The position numbers were made by a program, and so were the translations under genes. DNA of 64,000 nt. Origin: Delphinus delphis (lineage: Eukaryota; Chordata; Mammalia; Artiodactyla; Delphinidae). Below are positions 37,732-47,805 of the stretch, one piece after another. Numbering within the stretch: the stretch's first letter is position 1; each line of letters opens with the position of its first letter. The DNA is taken from assembly GCF_949987515.2 (NCBI RefSeq), contig NC_082693.1, positions 21,510,994-21,574,993 on the forward strand, read 5' to 3'. The notes beneath the pieces are model-generated. The model was not told the DNA's origin, searched no databases, and saw only the letters and a program-made list of their open reading frames with translations.

Positions 37732-38562
37732 GGATGCCGGGGTACAGTAGTGGGAACGGGGCGGCGGCCGCCGCCGGGTACAGGTACTTCTCCAGGCCGC
37801 TCTTGTCCAGGAAGGGCTGCACGTAGGCGGCGGCCGCCGAAGGCGAGAGGAAATAGAAGGGCAGGCAGAAGGGGGCCGCGGCGGCCGCAGGCTGCGCGAA
37901 GGGCGCGCCCCCGCCTCCGCCGAACGCCACCAGCGAGCTGAGCAGGGCAGCGTCGGGTCTCAGCAGCGCGGCCGGGGCGGCCGGGTCGGGGCCCAGGAGC
38001 GCGGCGGCCGCCGCCGCCGCGCCGCCCCCCAGGCCGCCGCCGCTGCGGGAATCCAGCTTCATCCTCTTGGGCGCCGGCGAGTCCTCCCCGGGGGGCTCCT
38101 GCTTGATGGTGACGCGGCTTGCCCCCGCGCCTTTGCCCTTCTCGCGGTCCGGCCGGGCCTCGGCCTCGCCGCCGTAGCCGCTGTCGGTGTCCGTGTCGTT
38201 CTCGGCGGCGAGCTCGGCGCTGGGCTGAGTCCGCTGGATGACCGGCACGCAGTGGGCGAGGGGCTCCAGCTTCTGCCCGGCGCGCTCCAGGCAGGGGGCG
38301 GCCCCGGACCCGGCGGGGGTGGCGGCCGAGGGCACGCCGGTGCCTTTGCTCAGAGGAACCTGTTGAGTCAACAGCTGGGGGGTGGGCAAGAACTGGGTGG
38401 CCACGGCGTGCAAGTGGTTGATCAGCTGGACACACCGCGGCTCCCTGGGCGTCCAGCTCTCAAACCGGGCGAGGTATTGCAAGACTTCTTTGGCGCATGT
38501 TTGAAATCCCGAATGGAACGCATCCAAGTCGGACTGAATGGGCGATTTCAGAGATCGCTCCC
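37460..38562 (-). CDS. BHLHE41: BHLHE41 coding exon 5, Orange domain and Ala/Pro-rich C-terminus
   Basis: 1103 coding nt after acceptor CATCCTAG, from the last two bases of Gly116 to the stop after PSQPGKETP. It holds the Orange domain (FHSGFQTCAKEVLQYL onward), an acidic and serine stretch (ENDTDTDSGYGG), a likely SUMO-type motif VTIKQEPPGE, and a basic KRMK patch. Several alanine runs follow, the longest being about 15 alanines at 37679-37723 (GCC codons with one GCT). Extreme GC content keeps other frames open here by chance. Confidence 0.96.
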
Positions 38563-40148
38563 CTAGGATGAGGAAGGGGTGAGGGGCGGGGGTGGGGAAC
38601 AGAGGAGTGGAGGCAAGAAGAAAAATACCGACGTTAAAACATCTGCTTATCACGTGGGCCCTGCATTGACTAAAGTGATGTCGGTTTTTCCTCCGTATTC
38701 GAGTGATATAAGCCACCGGTTGCCCAGAGGTGGGAGGAGTGGGGAGGGGGGGAGGCGCTCTACTCCCGCTGAAAAACCGAAGTGGAGAGGGCGCAGCCGC
38801 CACTTTAAATACAAATCTGACTCCTCTGAGTTCGGCTGAAAGCCTTTAGGATGCTTCGGGAAATGGGCACTTTCCAGTGAAGGGAAAGTGTAAGCAATTT
38901 AACAAATGAAAGTGAGCCCGTGGGCCCCAGGAAGGAGGTGGGGCTGGGGGAAGAGTCCTAACACTGCTCCTCTGTGGGCTGCCCGGCTTCCTCGGGGTGG
39001 GCTGGCTTCCCTGAACTGACTTACCATTCTGTAAAGCAATTATCTTCTGATGCTGCTGCTCCGTTAAGGCTGTTAAAGCTTTTAAGTGTTTCAAAGTTAA
39101 TTCCAAGACCACTGCTTTCTCCAGGTGCCCCAGAGTCTGCAGTGCAAAAAAAGAAGGGGGCACTTGGTGACTTAAAAACACACATTTGGCTTCACTGGCT
39201 CTCCAGTCAGCACATCAACTTAAGCAAACACTTTGAAAGAAGTACTATTCCTATACTTCTTGAGCTTTCCACAATACAGGTTATAAATGATTTCTTGCCT
39301 TTAGTTGTGAACACCTACTCTTGAGTTTGCAGGAAACTCTACCCTCTATAGCACAGGTTGTAAGGAATCTGATATTTACATTTATTCTTATATCCTGGGA
39401 GTAGTACCAGGCTATTAACACGCCCTTGGAGAGCGGCAAAGAATAAAAATCTGCATCTTACTGTCAACTTTAGATGTTCAGGCAGTAAGTCTTTCAGCTG
39501 AGCGATGCATTCATTAATTCGGTCTCTTCTTTTCTTTTCTATTAATCTGTGCGGTAATTTGTAGGTATCCTTAATATATGAGAGTCATGGAAGAGAGAAA
39601 ACAATAAGCTAAACATTCATTTACTGGATATTACAATACCGCCGCCCCACCACCAAAAAAAAACTGTGAGAAACTATGCCCAAGACAACTCTTTCCTCTG
39701 GACTGTTCTGAAATGCAATTTAAATTCAGGTATGATGTTTAATCTCCCCTTGAGAGTATCCCGCAAACCACTTAAAATTCACAGTCGGGGAAGCTGGAAT
39801 ATATTTGCGGGCAGAGCTTCGCTGTGAAATCAATGGCCCTAATTAACTATCCAGACAGGTTATGAGGAACATCAGAAACTTACACTTACCTTGCTGTCGT
39901 CTCGCTTCATGCTCCTTTTCGGCTTACACATATACAAAGAGGGATAATCCAGTCTGCAAAACAGAAATCAGCATCAGGCATCCATTCGGGGAGGGGCTCT
40001 GCCCTCGCCCGCTCCATACCACTTTCTGGAGAAGAAAAAAATCAAACTGAAGCCTAGACAGATTCGCAAGGGTGCGTGCACCTTACCCTATAAAATCTCT
40101 ATGTTCCAGTAACTGTCTCTCTTGCAAATGAGGAATTCCTTCGTCCAT
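37460..40148 (-). CDS. BHLHE41: BHLHE41 (DEC2/SHARP1) bHLH-Orange transcriptional repressor, 5 coding exons, 482 aa
   Basis: Nuclear repressor that binds E-boxes and damps CLOCK/BMAL1 transcription in the circadian loop (family knowledge). Coding exons, 5' to 3': 40148-40087, 39953-39890, 39569-39462, 39136-39025, 38562-37460. They total 1449 nt, which is 482 codons plus stop, equal to the human length as I remember it. All introns begin GT and end AG on the minus strand. The start ATG sits in a strong context (A at -3, G at +4). Residues 43-99 form the bHLH, with the DEC-type proline at 48 and the E-box-contacting Glu53 followed by KKRRDR. The Orange domain is at about 131-166. The C-terminal half is rich in Ala, Pro and Gly and has several polyalanine runs. 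There is no WRPW tail, as expected for DEC proteins. Relative to remembered human protein there are only scattered substitutions, such as Pro in YPSLYM and Ala in LARFESW. The paralogue BHLHE40 is excluded because it lacks these alanine tracts. Confidence 0.97.
39025..39136 (-). CDS. BHLHE41: BHLHE41 coding exon 4, loop and helix 2
   Basis: 112 nt encoding residues 79-115, TLGHLEKAVVLELTLKHL onward to ALQN, plus one base of Gly116. This is helix 2 and its extension, the dimerisation surface. The acceptor is CACTGCAG and the donor AATG|GTAAGT is near consensus. Confidence 0.96.
39462..39569 (-). CDS. BHLHE41: BHLHE41 coding exon 3, basic region and helix 1
   Basis: 108 nt, in phase 0 at both ends. 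It carries residues 43-78, including LPHRLIEKKRRDRINE (basic region with Pro48, Glu53 and Arg57) and helix 1 up to EHLKLT. The acceptor is ATATTAAG and the donor is ACA|GTAAGA. Confidence 0.96.
39890..39953 (-). CDS. BHLHE41: BHLHE41 coding exon 2
   Basis: 64 nt between acceptor TTTTGCAG and donor AAG|GTAA. It encodes the rest of Gly21 and residues 22-42, ending KRDDSK just before the basic region. Residue 25 is Pro (codon CCC) where I remember Ser in human. Confidence 0.95.
40087..40148 (-). CDS. BHLHE41: BHLHE41 coding exon 1
   Basis: Encodes the first 20 residues, starting MDEGIPHLQERQLLEH, plus two bases of Gly21. The donor reads ATAGG|GTAAGG. The ATG is preceded by GGAAC, a good Kozak context. 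The non-coding part of the exon continues to the right by an unknown length. Confidence 0.95.
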
Positions 40149-40720
40149 GTTCCACCGCTGTCCGTTTCCTCTGTTTCGATTTTTGGGGTTCTGTTCTATA
40201 ATCTGTGGGACGGTAGCTTTGGGAGATCTTGGGGGGATCTGTACGTCTCCAGTCTCTCTCTCTCTCTCTCCCTCTCTCCCTCTTCAGTGCAGTGTTGAAA
40301 GTGTGAAGCGGTTGGTCCCCTCCTCCCACCGTGCTCGGTCTCTCGCACACACACGCACACACACGCACGCACACTCGCGCCGGCCCCACTGCGCTGGTAG
40401 TTTGCTCTCACTCCGGGCAGTGTTTGGCCACAGGGCACGCGCGTCGCCGGCCAGACCAGCACCCAGCTCACGTGCGGAACGTACCATCCGCGGTCCAGCC
40501 CAGAGGGGGGCGGGGGAGGAGGGGCCGGGCCGGGAGGGGGCGTCTGGAGAAAGCTGCGAGGGAGGGCAAACGGCGGGAGGGGGCGGGGACACCTGATCAG
40601 GGCCACCGGAAAGGAAAAACAACTTCAGCCAAGCTATTCATCTTCCCGAGGGCGGTGCAGTCAGCTGGGGGAGTGTGTGTGTGTTGGGGGGGGGGGGCGC
40701 CGGGGGGTGCAGGGCAGCCA
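40149..40720 (-). promoter_or_regulatory. BHLHE41: BHLHE41 5' UTR and TATA-less GC-rich core promoter
   Basis: Immediately upstream of the start codon lie a (TC)n tract at 40252-40284 and a CA/CG alternating tract at 40345-40380, both probably in the 5' UTR. Next come a CACGCG site at 40436-40441, the E-box CACGTG at 40469-40474, and several GC boxes (GGGCGGGG) at 40502-40590. A G-run of 12 followed by GGGGGG lies at 40686-40707. I see no TATA box at a suitable place. The transcription start is not determinable by eye but probably lies around 40400-40550. E-boxes fit the known CLOCK/BMAL1 activation and DEC autoregulation of this gene. Confidence 0.6.
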
Positions 40721-42200
40721 GGGCTTCCTCGGCTCGGAAGTGCGACTCCCTCAATCCGTCCGTCATTGCGGTTCAGGAACGTGAACGTGGCTTTTTGCTT
40801 TTCCACCGACTGTGCTATTGGTTTGGACCAGAAAAAGGAAAGAGAAAGAGAATTCGCGGTGGGTCAACTTCAGTCCCAAAGGACAATTTGGAGACTTGTT
40901 TGCTCACCGCTCGGTTGCCGGCGGGGACCCCTTAGCCCTGATTGGAGGTTGCCCCGAAAGGGGACAACTTGAAATCCGCTCCCTGAAGGATTTAAAATAA
41001 ACGAAAATGTAGCCAGTGGGTCAGAATGTCGCAATCCAAGTGTCTTTCGGCCACACAGTGTCCCTGGGCCACCCAAACTTCCCGCAGCAGCCGGAATTGC
41101 GGTGCCACTAATCACAGCCGCAGATGACGACGTTTGGGGCCTCAGGCTCTCCCCGAGGAACGCGGCAGGGAGGGAGGGGGTGAGGATGGGGTGGCACGAG
41201 AGGGGCTACCGCGGAAAGCGATGCAGCATTATCACTCGCTGGCTAAACTCCGCCGTGCCCCGGGTGGCGATGCGTGCCTTCCCCGCCCCCTCCCACCTCG
41301 TGTGATAAGCGACTCCGGGAGTGTGCAGAGCCCACGTTTACTACCGCTGGCACCTCCAAAGCCTCCCTCCTTAATCTTGTCTCAAACGGGTACCAGCACA
41401 GGGCCAGCAACGTGATCCGACCTGCAGCTGCTGCCACATCACTGCGCGGGGAACCCGTGCGCGCGCGCGCTCGCCCTGCAGCCGCGGCGCCCGGCGCGGG
41501 GAAAGCACAGGCCAGCACCAGCCGGGCTACCTTTCCCCAGAGCCACCTCGGGAGCATGACTCACTGCTAGTGAGAGTTACCGGGAGGTGCCCGCAGTTGC
41601 GCACTGCCCCTGCCGCTTGGAACGGCGGACTGCAAGGGGCCTTGGAGGCCGGGGGAAAAGCGCGTCCTGCGGGACTCCCGGGTCTCCGGTCCCGCTGCCG
41701 CCGCTCGGCTCTGCCAGGGCGGGGATGGAGAGAATAGATATTAATCTCTCTATATACAGGTAGATAGATGGCAAACCAAACGTCTTTCCTTCCTGCATTC
41801 TCCCGGGTGATCCCCGAAACATTCTTTATTGCCAGTGGCGCGTGAACCAAGGGGAGAACTACGCCGAATGCACGCGCACCAGGGCGCAGCAGGGACTGGG
41901 GCCGTCGCTACGTGTCCCACGGCCCGCCCCGCCGAGCGCGGGTTCCGGGGACGGATCTGGGTCGCGGGAAGCGGCGGCTGGGAGGAGGTCACGTGTCTGC
42001 CGGAGTCGCGTCTCTTCCCAGCCTCCAGGAGCAGCCGGGGCCGCGGCAGCGCTGCTGCAGTCTCCCGAGTCCTGGGCGGAGACGCGCCGCGTCTGGCTTC
42101 GTGACTCCGGAGGCGGCGGCGGCGGCCCAAGCTCACCCCCGCGTGAGGAGACGCTCGCGGTCCGTCCACTTCATCTGCTTAGAGGGCCCTTTAAGGTCTC
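40300..42200. other. CpG-rich domain upstream of BHLHE41
   Basis: Dense CpG and GC-rich sequence extends about 2 kb upstream of the first coding exon. It includes an alternating GCGCGCGCGCGC run at 41459-41470, polypurine and G-rich tracts, and another E-box, GTCACGTGTC, around 41990-41995. Several open frames run through it on both strands, but none shows a recognisable domain, and they are expected from GC content. Divergent transcription away from BHLHE41 is possible. Confidence 0.7.
40469..40474. promoter_or_regulatory. Canonical E-box CACGTG in BHLHE41 promoter
   Basis: Palindromic CACGTG 321 bp upstream of the ATG, followed four bases later by ACGTAC. CLOCK/BMAL1 and DEC1/DEC2 themselves bind this hexamer (family knowledge). 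Site use here is inferred. Confidence 0.55.
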
Positions 42201-42249
42201 TCGACTTTCTCCAAGAGGGAGGCTTATTTGCACCAAATAGGCAATTTAA

Positions 42250-44970
42250 TCATGATAATGCTTAAAAGAAAAAGTATTTTTTTAAATCCTAATTCTACTT
42301 TATACCTAGAGCCAGCCTTTCTCTTGTTTTCAAGTGATTAGGTGATTAATTCCCTTTGGTGGGGAGGACAATTTGTAGTCCTAAAAGCGGCATACCCCTG
42401 CAGCACTGTATCGTTTGGTCCTCTCGTTCTAAATTGACACCACTCCCCCCCAAAAAAAGCAGAGGGGGGGAGGGATGTCGTCAAGGTGAATAATTTAAAA
42501 AAATGAAATACCAGCTCCCCTTATAGGTTTCTGACGGTTTGGAGAAGGAAGAGGGTGTAAATATAAGTATGGCTGGAGTATTTAGTGAAAATGAAGTGAA
42601 GATTGGATCACTGCATCTTGGCTTTGTCGGTAGAGCGGACCAGACGCAAGTCAGACAGCTCATCAGGGCAAACCTTAGGGGGCAAGTCTGGGGCAGACTC
42701 TAAGGCAATAGGAGAAATTGGGAAGGAAGTCTAGAAGATCAGAGGTGTTAATTTCGGATGTAAACTTCCCCTAATTCAAAGACAAAGAGGCCTTGCTGCA
42801 AATGAAGCCTTTCCTGTTACCACTCTTATCTCCCCTCTCCCCATGTGTTCTGTTCCAACATTTCTGTTTTCTCTTTCACTCCTTTCTTTTTCTGACACCC
42901 AGCTCAAGCTGTAAGTGGAGTCTTTTCTAATGTTTGGTCTCCTTTGTTATCCTCAGTCCTTCTTTTCTTCTTCTTCCCTGTTTCATGCCCACCTTTTTAT
43001 TCTTGTTTCCCTTTTACTTTTCTTTTTTTTCACCTTATATTTTTCTCTTTCTACCTTTCCCCCCATTAAATGTCTGCTTTTCCTCTTTCCCTGTAGCTTT
43101 CGTTCTCTTATTTGCTTTTTGTCTTTTTCAGTTTCTCACCTTGATCACTCTTCTTGCTATTCACGCCCCTTAAACTTGAGTCCTATTCTTTTCTTTCTCA
43201 GACTTTTGCCTTCTGTAGCATCGAGGCTCTGAATGTCCCTTTGCTGCAAGGAGGATGTAACAATAGCTGACAAATATATAGCATTTAAGATTAGAGTCCA
43301 GACACCATTCTAAGGGCTTTTAATATAGTAACTCACGAATCCTTTCCACAATCTTATAAGGTAGATACTGTTATTGTCTCCATTCCTCAGATGAGAAAAT
43401 AGACACATAGGGAGATTACAAAATATGCCCATGGTCCCAGACCCAGGATTTAAGCACAGACAGTAGGCTCCAGTGTCTATGCCCTTCACTATTACCGCCT
43501 GATGTGAATAGGGAGGGCCGAGATCTAAATGTTAACTAGCTGTTTCAGGGATGTTTTTTAATTTACCAGTGTGACTGTGCACATTTGTTGTAGTGTGTAT
43601 GTGTGTTCAAATGTACTGGAGCTCATGGCAGAGAAATAAAAAGGTATGAAAAAAAGAAGGGTGGCAGTGTTTTGTCAGTAATTCCATTGGCATCTAGCTC
43701 CAAATGTATTGATTTAAACCCAAATATCTTAATTAATTGTTATAATTTCATACATATGGACAGATGGAAGTACAGTTTAGAAGAAGGCTAATGATGACCA
43801 GCAGTTCATTTCCACTGGGCAAACTAAGCCAAACTCTAATGTGAAGGCTCAGGTTAGTAATAGGAAAGTTCACCTGTGGTGAGGTTAGAAAGGGAAAAAA
43901 ACTCCCCTGTCTAACAAAGGAACAGAAGACTAGAATGTCCTCTTTGGGTATGTTTAAAAATAGGTTGAGTCTTATCTTTTCAGGAAGGTTTAATACTGTC
44001 CTGCTGAAAGCCAAGGAGCTGCAAGATGAGCCCAAAACCCCTTTGAGCCTATAATTAAAGAATTCTGTGATGCTTTGATTTCAATTAAAGATACCCATCT
44101 TTCTCCTTTTAAGGGTTAGGCTGGGAGCTGCTTCCATTGCTTTCTTTTGGTTAAGTAGGGAAATCACTACCTATAGAGACTCTAATTAAAGGAAACACCC
44201 CAGGTCCCACCCCTCTCCTCTCACCCCTGCCTAAGTATTCTAAGCCCGACACTCATTCTAGTCACCTTGTGACTTTGCAAGTTCTTATCGTGTTTGCTTG
44301 CAAAGTCTTGAATTTCCAACAGAAAGCAAACTCTCCTGGGAGCATTAACGTTTCCATGGAGAAGAGGTTTTCTGCCTTTTTAGGGTTCTACAAGCCTTAC
44401 CACTCTCCTGGAGAGGTGACTAGGGTGTTTGGGATAAACTACCTGTGCATCTCTAATGGCTTTAAAGGCCCTGGATCTGCCCAGGGGTGTGGCGTCTCCT
44501 GCCTGTACTGCTGTAAAGATGTCCCATCAGGTGTGCAGATGCCTTTCTTCATCACCTCTGTTTTGGGTAGTGGACAAGAATTTAGTCATTCTACATTATT
44601 TTACATCAAAAACTTCATCAATCAGTGTAAGAAAATCTAAAAGAAAAAGTTTAGGGTTGATGCTAAAATCAAGGTGGGGACCATGGGGGGCAGGGACCAG
44701 AGTGGGATGATAGATCAGGGATGTGTGAAGCTCCTTGGAATCCCTCCTTTGGGCGTGCACACTGCTGTCACTGTTAGTGTTTTCAGGCACACCGCTGGAG
44801 GAAGGTACATCGCCTCACAGGAGGATCTTAGGAGAAGAGAAACCCCACTGCTATTCACCAGAAGCCAAATATGACTTTAAACCATTGATAACGCTATTTG
44901 CTAAAGGCACCAGATTTAAAATCCCAGAATAGAAGGCTGGCTTTTCTAGTTGCATCTTCAGTAAATTAGC
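42250..44970. other. Intergenic, pyrimidine-rich then unique
   Basis: 42830-43210 is strongly T/C-rich on the plus strand, which keeps hydrophobic frames open by chance. A MIR follows. No exon is recognised. Confidence 0.6.
43270..43500 (-). mobile_element. MIR SINE relic
   Basis: Antisense MIR with TAACTCACGAATCCTTTCCA, CTCAGATGAGAAAATAGACA, and CCAGTGTCTATGCCCTTCAC. Confidence 0.65.
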
Positions 44971-44995
44971 ACAAGTAACCCTATTTATAATCCCT

Positions 44996-45387
44996 TCCTT
45001 TCTTTCTTTCTTTCTTTCCCTCCCTCCCTTCCTCCCTCCCCTCTTCCTTCCTTCCTTCCTTCCTTGCTTCCTGGCTGAGTTGTGTCCGGGTCTTTGTTGC
45101 TGCAAAGTTGTGGTGAGCGGGGGCTACTCTTTGTTGTGGTGCGCGGGCTTCTCATTGTGGTGGCTTCTCTTGTTGTGGAGCACGGGCTCTAAGTGCACAG
45201 GCTTCAGTAGTTGTGGCACACGGGCTCAGTAGTTGTGACTCGTGGGCTCTAGAGCGCAGGCTTAGTAGTTGTGGCGCACGGGCTTAGTTGCTTTGCGGCA
45301 TGTGGGATCTTCCTGGACCTGGGCTCAAACCCGTGTCCCCTGCATTGGCAGGTGGATCGTTAACCACTGTGCCACCAGGGAAGTACC
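44996..45387 (-). mobile_element. Long CHR-2-like SINE with expanded CTTT/CCTT tail
   Basis: A body of about 320 bp of the longer CHR subtype. Its tail at the left has become a (CTTT)n/(CCTT)n microsatellite (about 44996-45065). The flanks TAACCCTATTTA and TACCCTGTTTAA suggest a diverged duplication. Confidence 0.9.
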
Positions 45388-45413
45388 CTGTTTAATTTGT
45401 AAAAGAACTTCAG

Positions 45414-45617
45414 GGGCTTCCCTTGTGGCGCAGTGGTTGAGAGTCCGCCTGCCGATGCAGGGGACGCGGATTCGTGCCCCGGTCTGGAAAGATCCCACAT
45501 GCCGCGGAGCGGCTGGGCCCATGAGCCATGGCCGCTGAGCCTGCGCGTCCGGAGCCTGTGTTCCGCAATGGGAGAGGCCACAACAGTGAGAGGCCCGCGT
45601 ACCGCAAAAAAAAAAAA
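45414..45617 (+). mobile_element. CHR-type SINE, head-on to its left neighbour
   Basis: Complete body and A tail with a perfect 13-bp duplication AAAAGAACTTCAG at 45401-45413 and 45618-45630. It lies about 26 bp from an older SINE in the opposite orientation. Confidence 0.95.
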
Positions 45618-46555
45618 AAAAGAACTTCAGTCTTTCTGTAGACTATCAATTAATGTGTTTTTGTGGTTGTAAACACACACATGAATCACATTTTATGTTT
45701 ATGTAACATTGCTCAAGAAGTTTATACACTTATTAGTCTTTGCATAGCAACACAGAGCAGGTATTATTAAGTATAGGAAATGAATTTTATTACTGCTGAA
45801 ATTATCTGTAGTTTTGTGATTATCATAAACACTCATGCATGTGGTCCCGAATTTAACATATGCTCAATGTTCCTGGAGTTCTTACATACAAAAGACAACT
45901 AGGGGAGAGCCAAGTCTAAGACCACTGTAGGGGGATCTCCCTGGCTCTTCTCTTCGTAAGTATTTGCCTGTTCCCTCCCATGCCCAGGTGCTTCTCATAC
46001 TGATTGAGGCTGATCCAGAATGAGACCGAAAAGTAGAGTGAGAAGCAGATGACAAATCCATAAGGATTTCCACAAAGTCATCCCTGCCTTTTTCTGGGTT
46101 CTCCTGGCCTAGCTGTATAGTGGAAATAAGAGAGGCTGCATGAAGAGGAAGCCTTTTAACTCCTGTGTTTCCCTTGTCACTGCTGATGAAAATCCTTAGA
46201 AACGCTTCAGAGAGATGCATGTTTGCGTTATTGCGAAACACAAATGGGAATAAGATGTACTAGACAGCCACTTACCTCACCTGCCCATTAGGGGTCCTTG
46301 AATCCATTTTCAGATGGTGTCCACCCAGTGCAGAGAGCTAGCTGTAATAGACTGGTACTTTATAAAGGCAGCAAAAGACTAGATTTAACCTACACTTAGA
46401 ACTATTGGCATAAATTTTATTCAATAGTTAAATTAAAACAAGAATTCATATATAATTACCCAAAAATTATTATGTTCCTGATATTAACTTATAATCCTCA
46501 TTCACAAGGAAACTAATGGAAACCTACGCTAGGTGTGAGTATCAGTTAAGAACTG

Positions 46556-46985
46556 CATTTGAGCCAAAATAACAGCAGCTTAAACAAATTAGGAATTTCT
46601 TTTTCGGTCCCATAAAAGAAGTCTAGAGGAAAGGAGTCCAGGGGTAATGTGAAGTAGTAATAGTGCCATCACTATACCAGACTTATGCTCCATTCTACAC
46701 CAGCTTCCAGCCGTCCTCAAGATTGCCTCATAGTCGTAAGATGGCTGCTGGAGCTCCTGCAGGGAAGGATAAAAGGGTGTCTACCAGCTGAGCAAGTCTC
46801 CTTTAAAGAGCTTTTCTTATAAGCTCTACCCAATGACTTCTGCTTTGCTCAATCCTATCACAAGGGACTAAAAATACAGTTTTTTATTTAAGGCTCCTCC
46901 AATAATGTAGGGAGTTCTTTAGTAAAGAGGGAGCAGAGAATGGATATTGGGTTGGCACTAGCCATCTCTATGGTGGTCCAACTAA
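46556..46985. repeat. Ancient interspersed repeat, class not assigned
   Basis: AAATAACAGCAGCTTAAACA, AAGAAGTCTAGAGGAAAGGA and AAGATGGCTGCTGGAGCTCC are segments of a widely dispersed mammalian repeat that I recognise but cannot classify by eye. Confidence 0.4.
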
Positions 46986-47639
46986 AGGAAATAGCTTGTT
47001 CGGGTTCTCTTTTTTTTTTTTTCTTCAGTGCGTCGTTTTTTCTCCACTATGCCATATGTGTTGGCAGTGTCCCTTTATCGTATGAGGGTATTTAATACCA
47101 ATTTCAGAAAATTTTCAGTCTTTCCATCTGCAATTGCGCGTGTTTAACTAACTCCTTAAGCCATGGTCTTTAACATCTGTATTTTTAAGTTCTAATAATT
47201 GCAGAAATCTGCTTAGGGAGGGAATTTAAAAGGCTTTGCTCTACTTCCTTTAGAATGCAAATTGCAGCTGTGTGTTTTCTGGGAAATGATTTTCTTCCTT
47301 TTAACGTAGTGGCATCTGTCCTCTAGCTATGCCTTCTGCCCCCGGCATTTGAATTGAAGAGAGCAACTTCCAGCAAAAATGCACCTTCTGATAGTTCCCA
47401 CCTGAAGGGAGTTGGATTTTGCTCTTCATCTACTTCAAGACACGTTGATATAATATACAGTGGCTTTGGGGTCAGGAGATTAGGAGAAGAGCTTTGTGAC
47501 TGTGTTGGGTTCTGGAGCAAATGAGGGAGGAGAGAAGAGGTATGTGAGTACAGTAGAATGGGAGCAGCGGAGCCAGTCTCTAAGGCTGGAATTGGGAGGT
47601 GAATTCTGGAAGAGAATGCAGCTTTGGAACATTTTAGTG

Positions 47640-47805
47640 GACAGGTATTAAGGCAGGTGTCTTACAAACATTAGTTAGTTCTCTCCATTCTTTGAATGAG
47701 GCACCACTAACTCCGCTTTATAGATAGACAAACTCAGGTTTAGAGACTTCAGATAACTTGTCTTTGCTGTGTACTAAGTAGCAAAGCCAGGCAATAGGGA
47801 ACCGA
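47640..47805 (-). mobile_element. MIR SINE relic
   Basis: Antisense MIR: TATAGATAGACAAACTCAGG, TTTAGAGACTTCAGATAACT, then AGTAGCAAAGCCAGGCAATA. Confidence 0.55.

Noticed and set aside
37416..37826. 136-codon plus-strand open frame with polyalanine opposite BHLHE41
   Set aside because: Antisense of the GCC tract; the alanine run arises from the same GGC repeat and no domain is present.
37443..38435. 330-codon minus-strand open frame overlapping BHLHE41 exon 5
   Set aside because: It is an alternate frame of the GC-rich exon, made of Arg, Gly, Pro and Ala from the same repeats. The real frame continues bHLH exon 4 and has Orange-domain homology.
40331..40972. 213-codon plus-strand open frame over the BHLHE41 promoter
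   Set aside because: Low-complexity translation of the CA repeat and GC-rich promoter, with no domain.
42915..43232. 105-codon plus-strand hydrophobic open frame
   Set aside because: Pyrimidine-rich DNA gives Leu, Phe and Ser codons without stops; it is not a credible membrane protein gene.
44996..45065. CTTT/CCTT microsatellite considered as an independent repeat or array
   Set aside because: It is the decayed tail of the adjacent SINE; there is no CRISPR-like spacing of repeats anywhere in the window.
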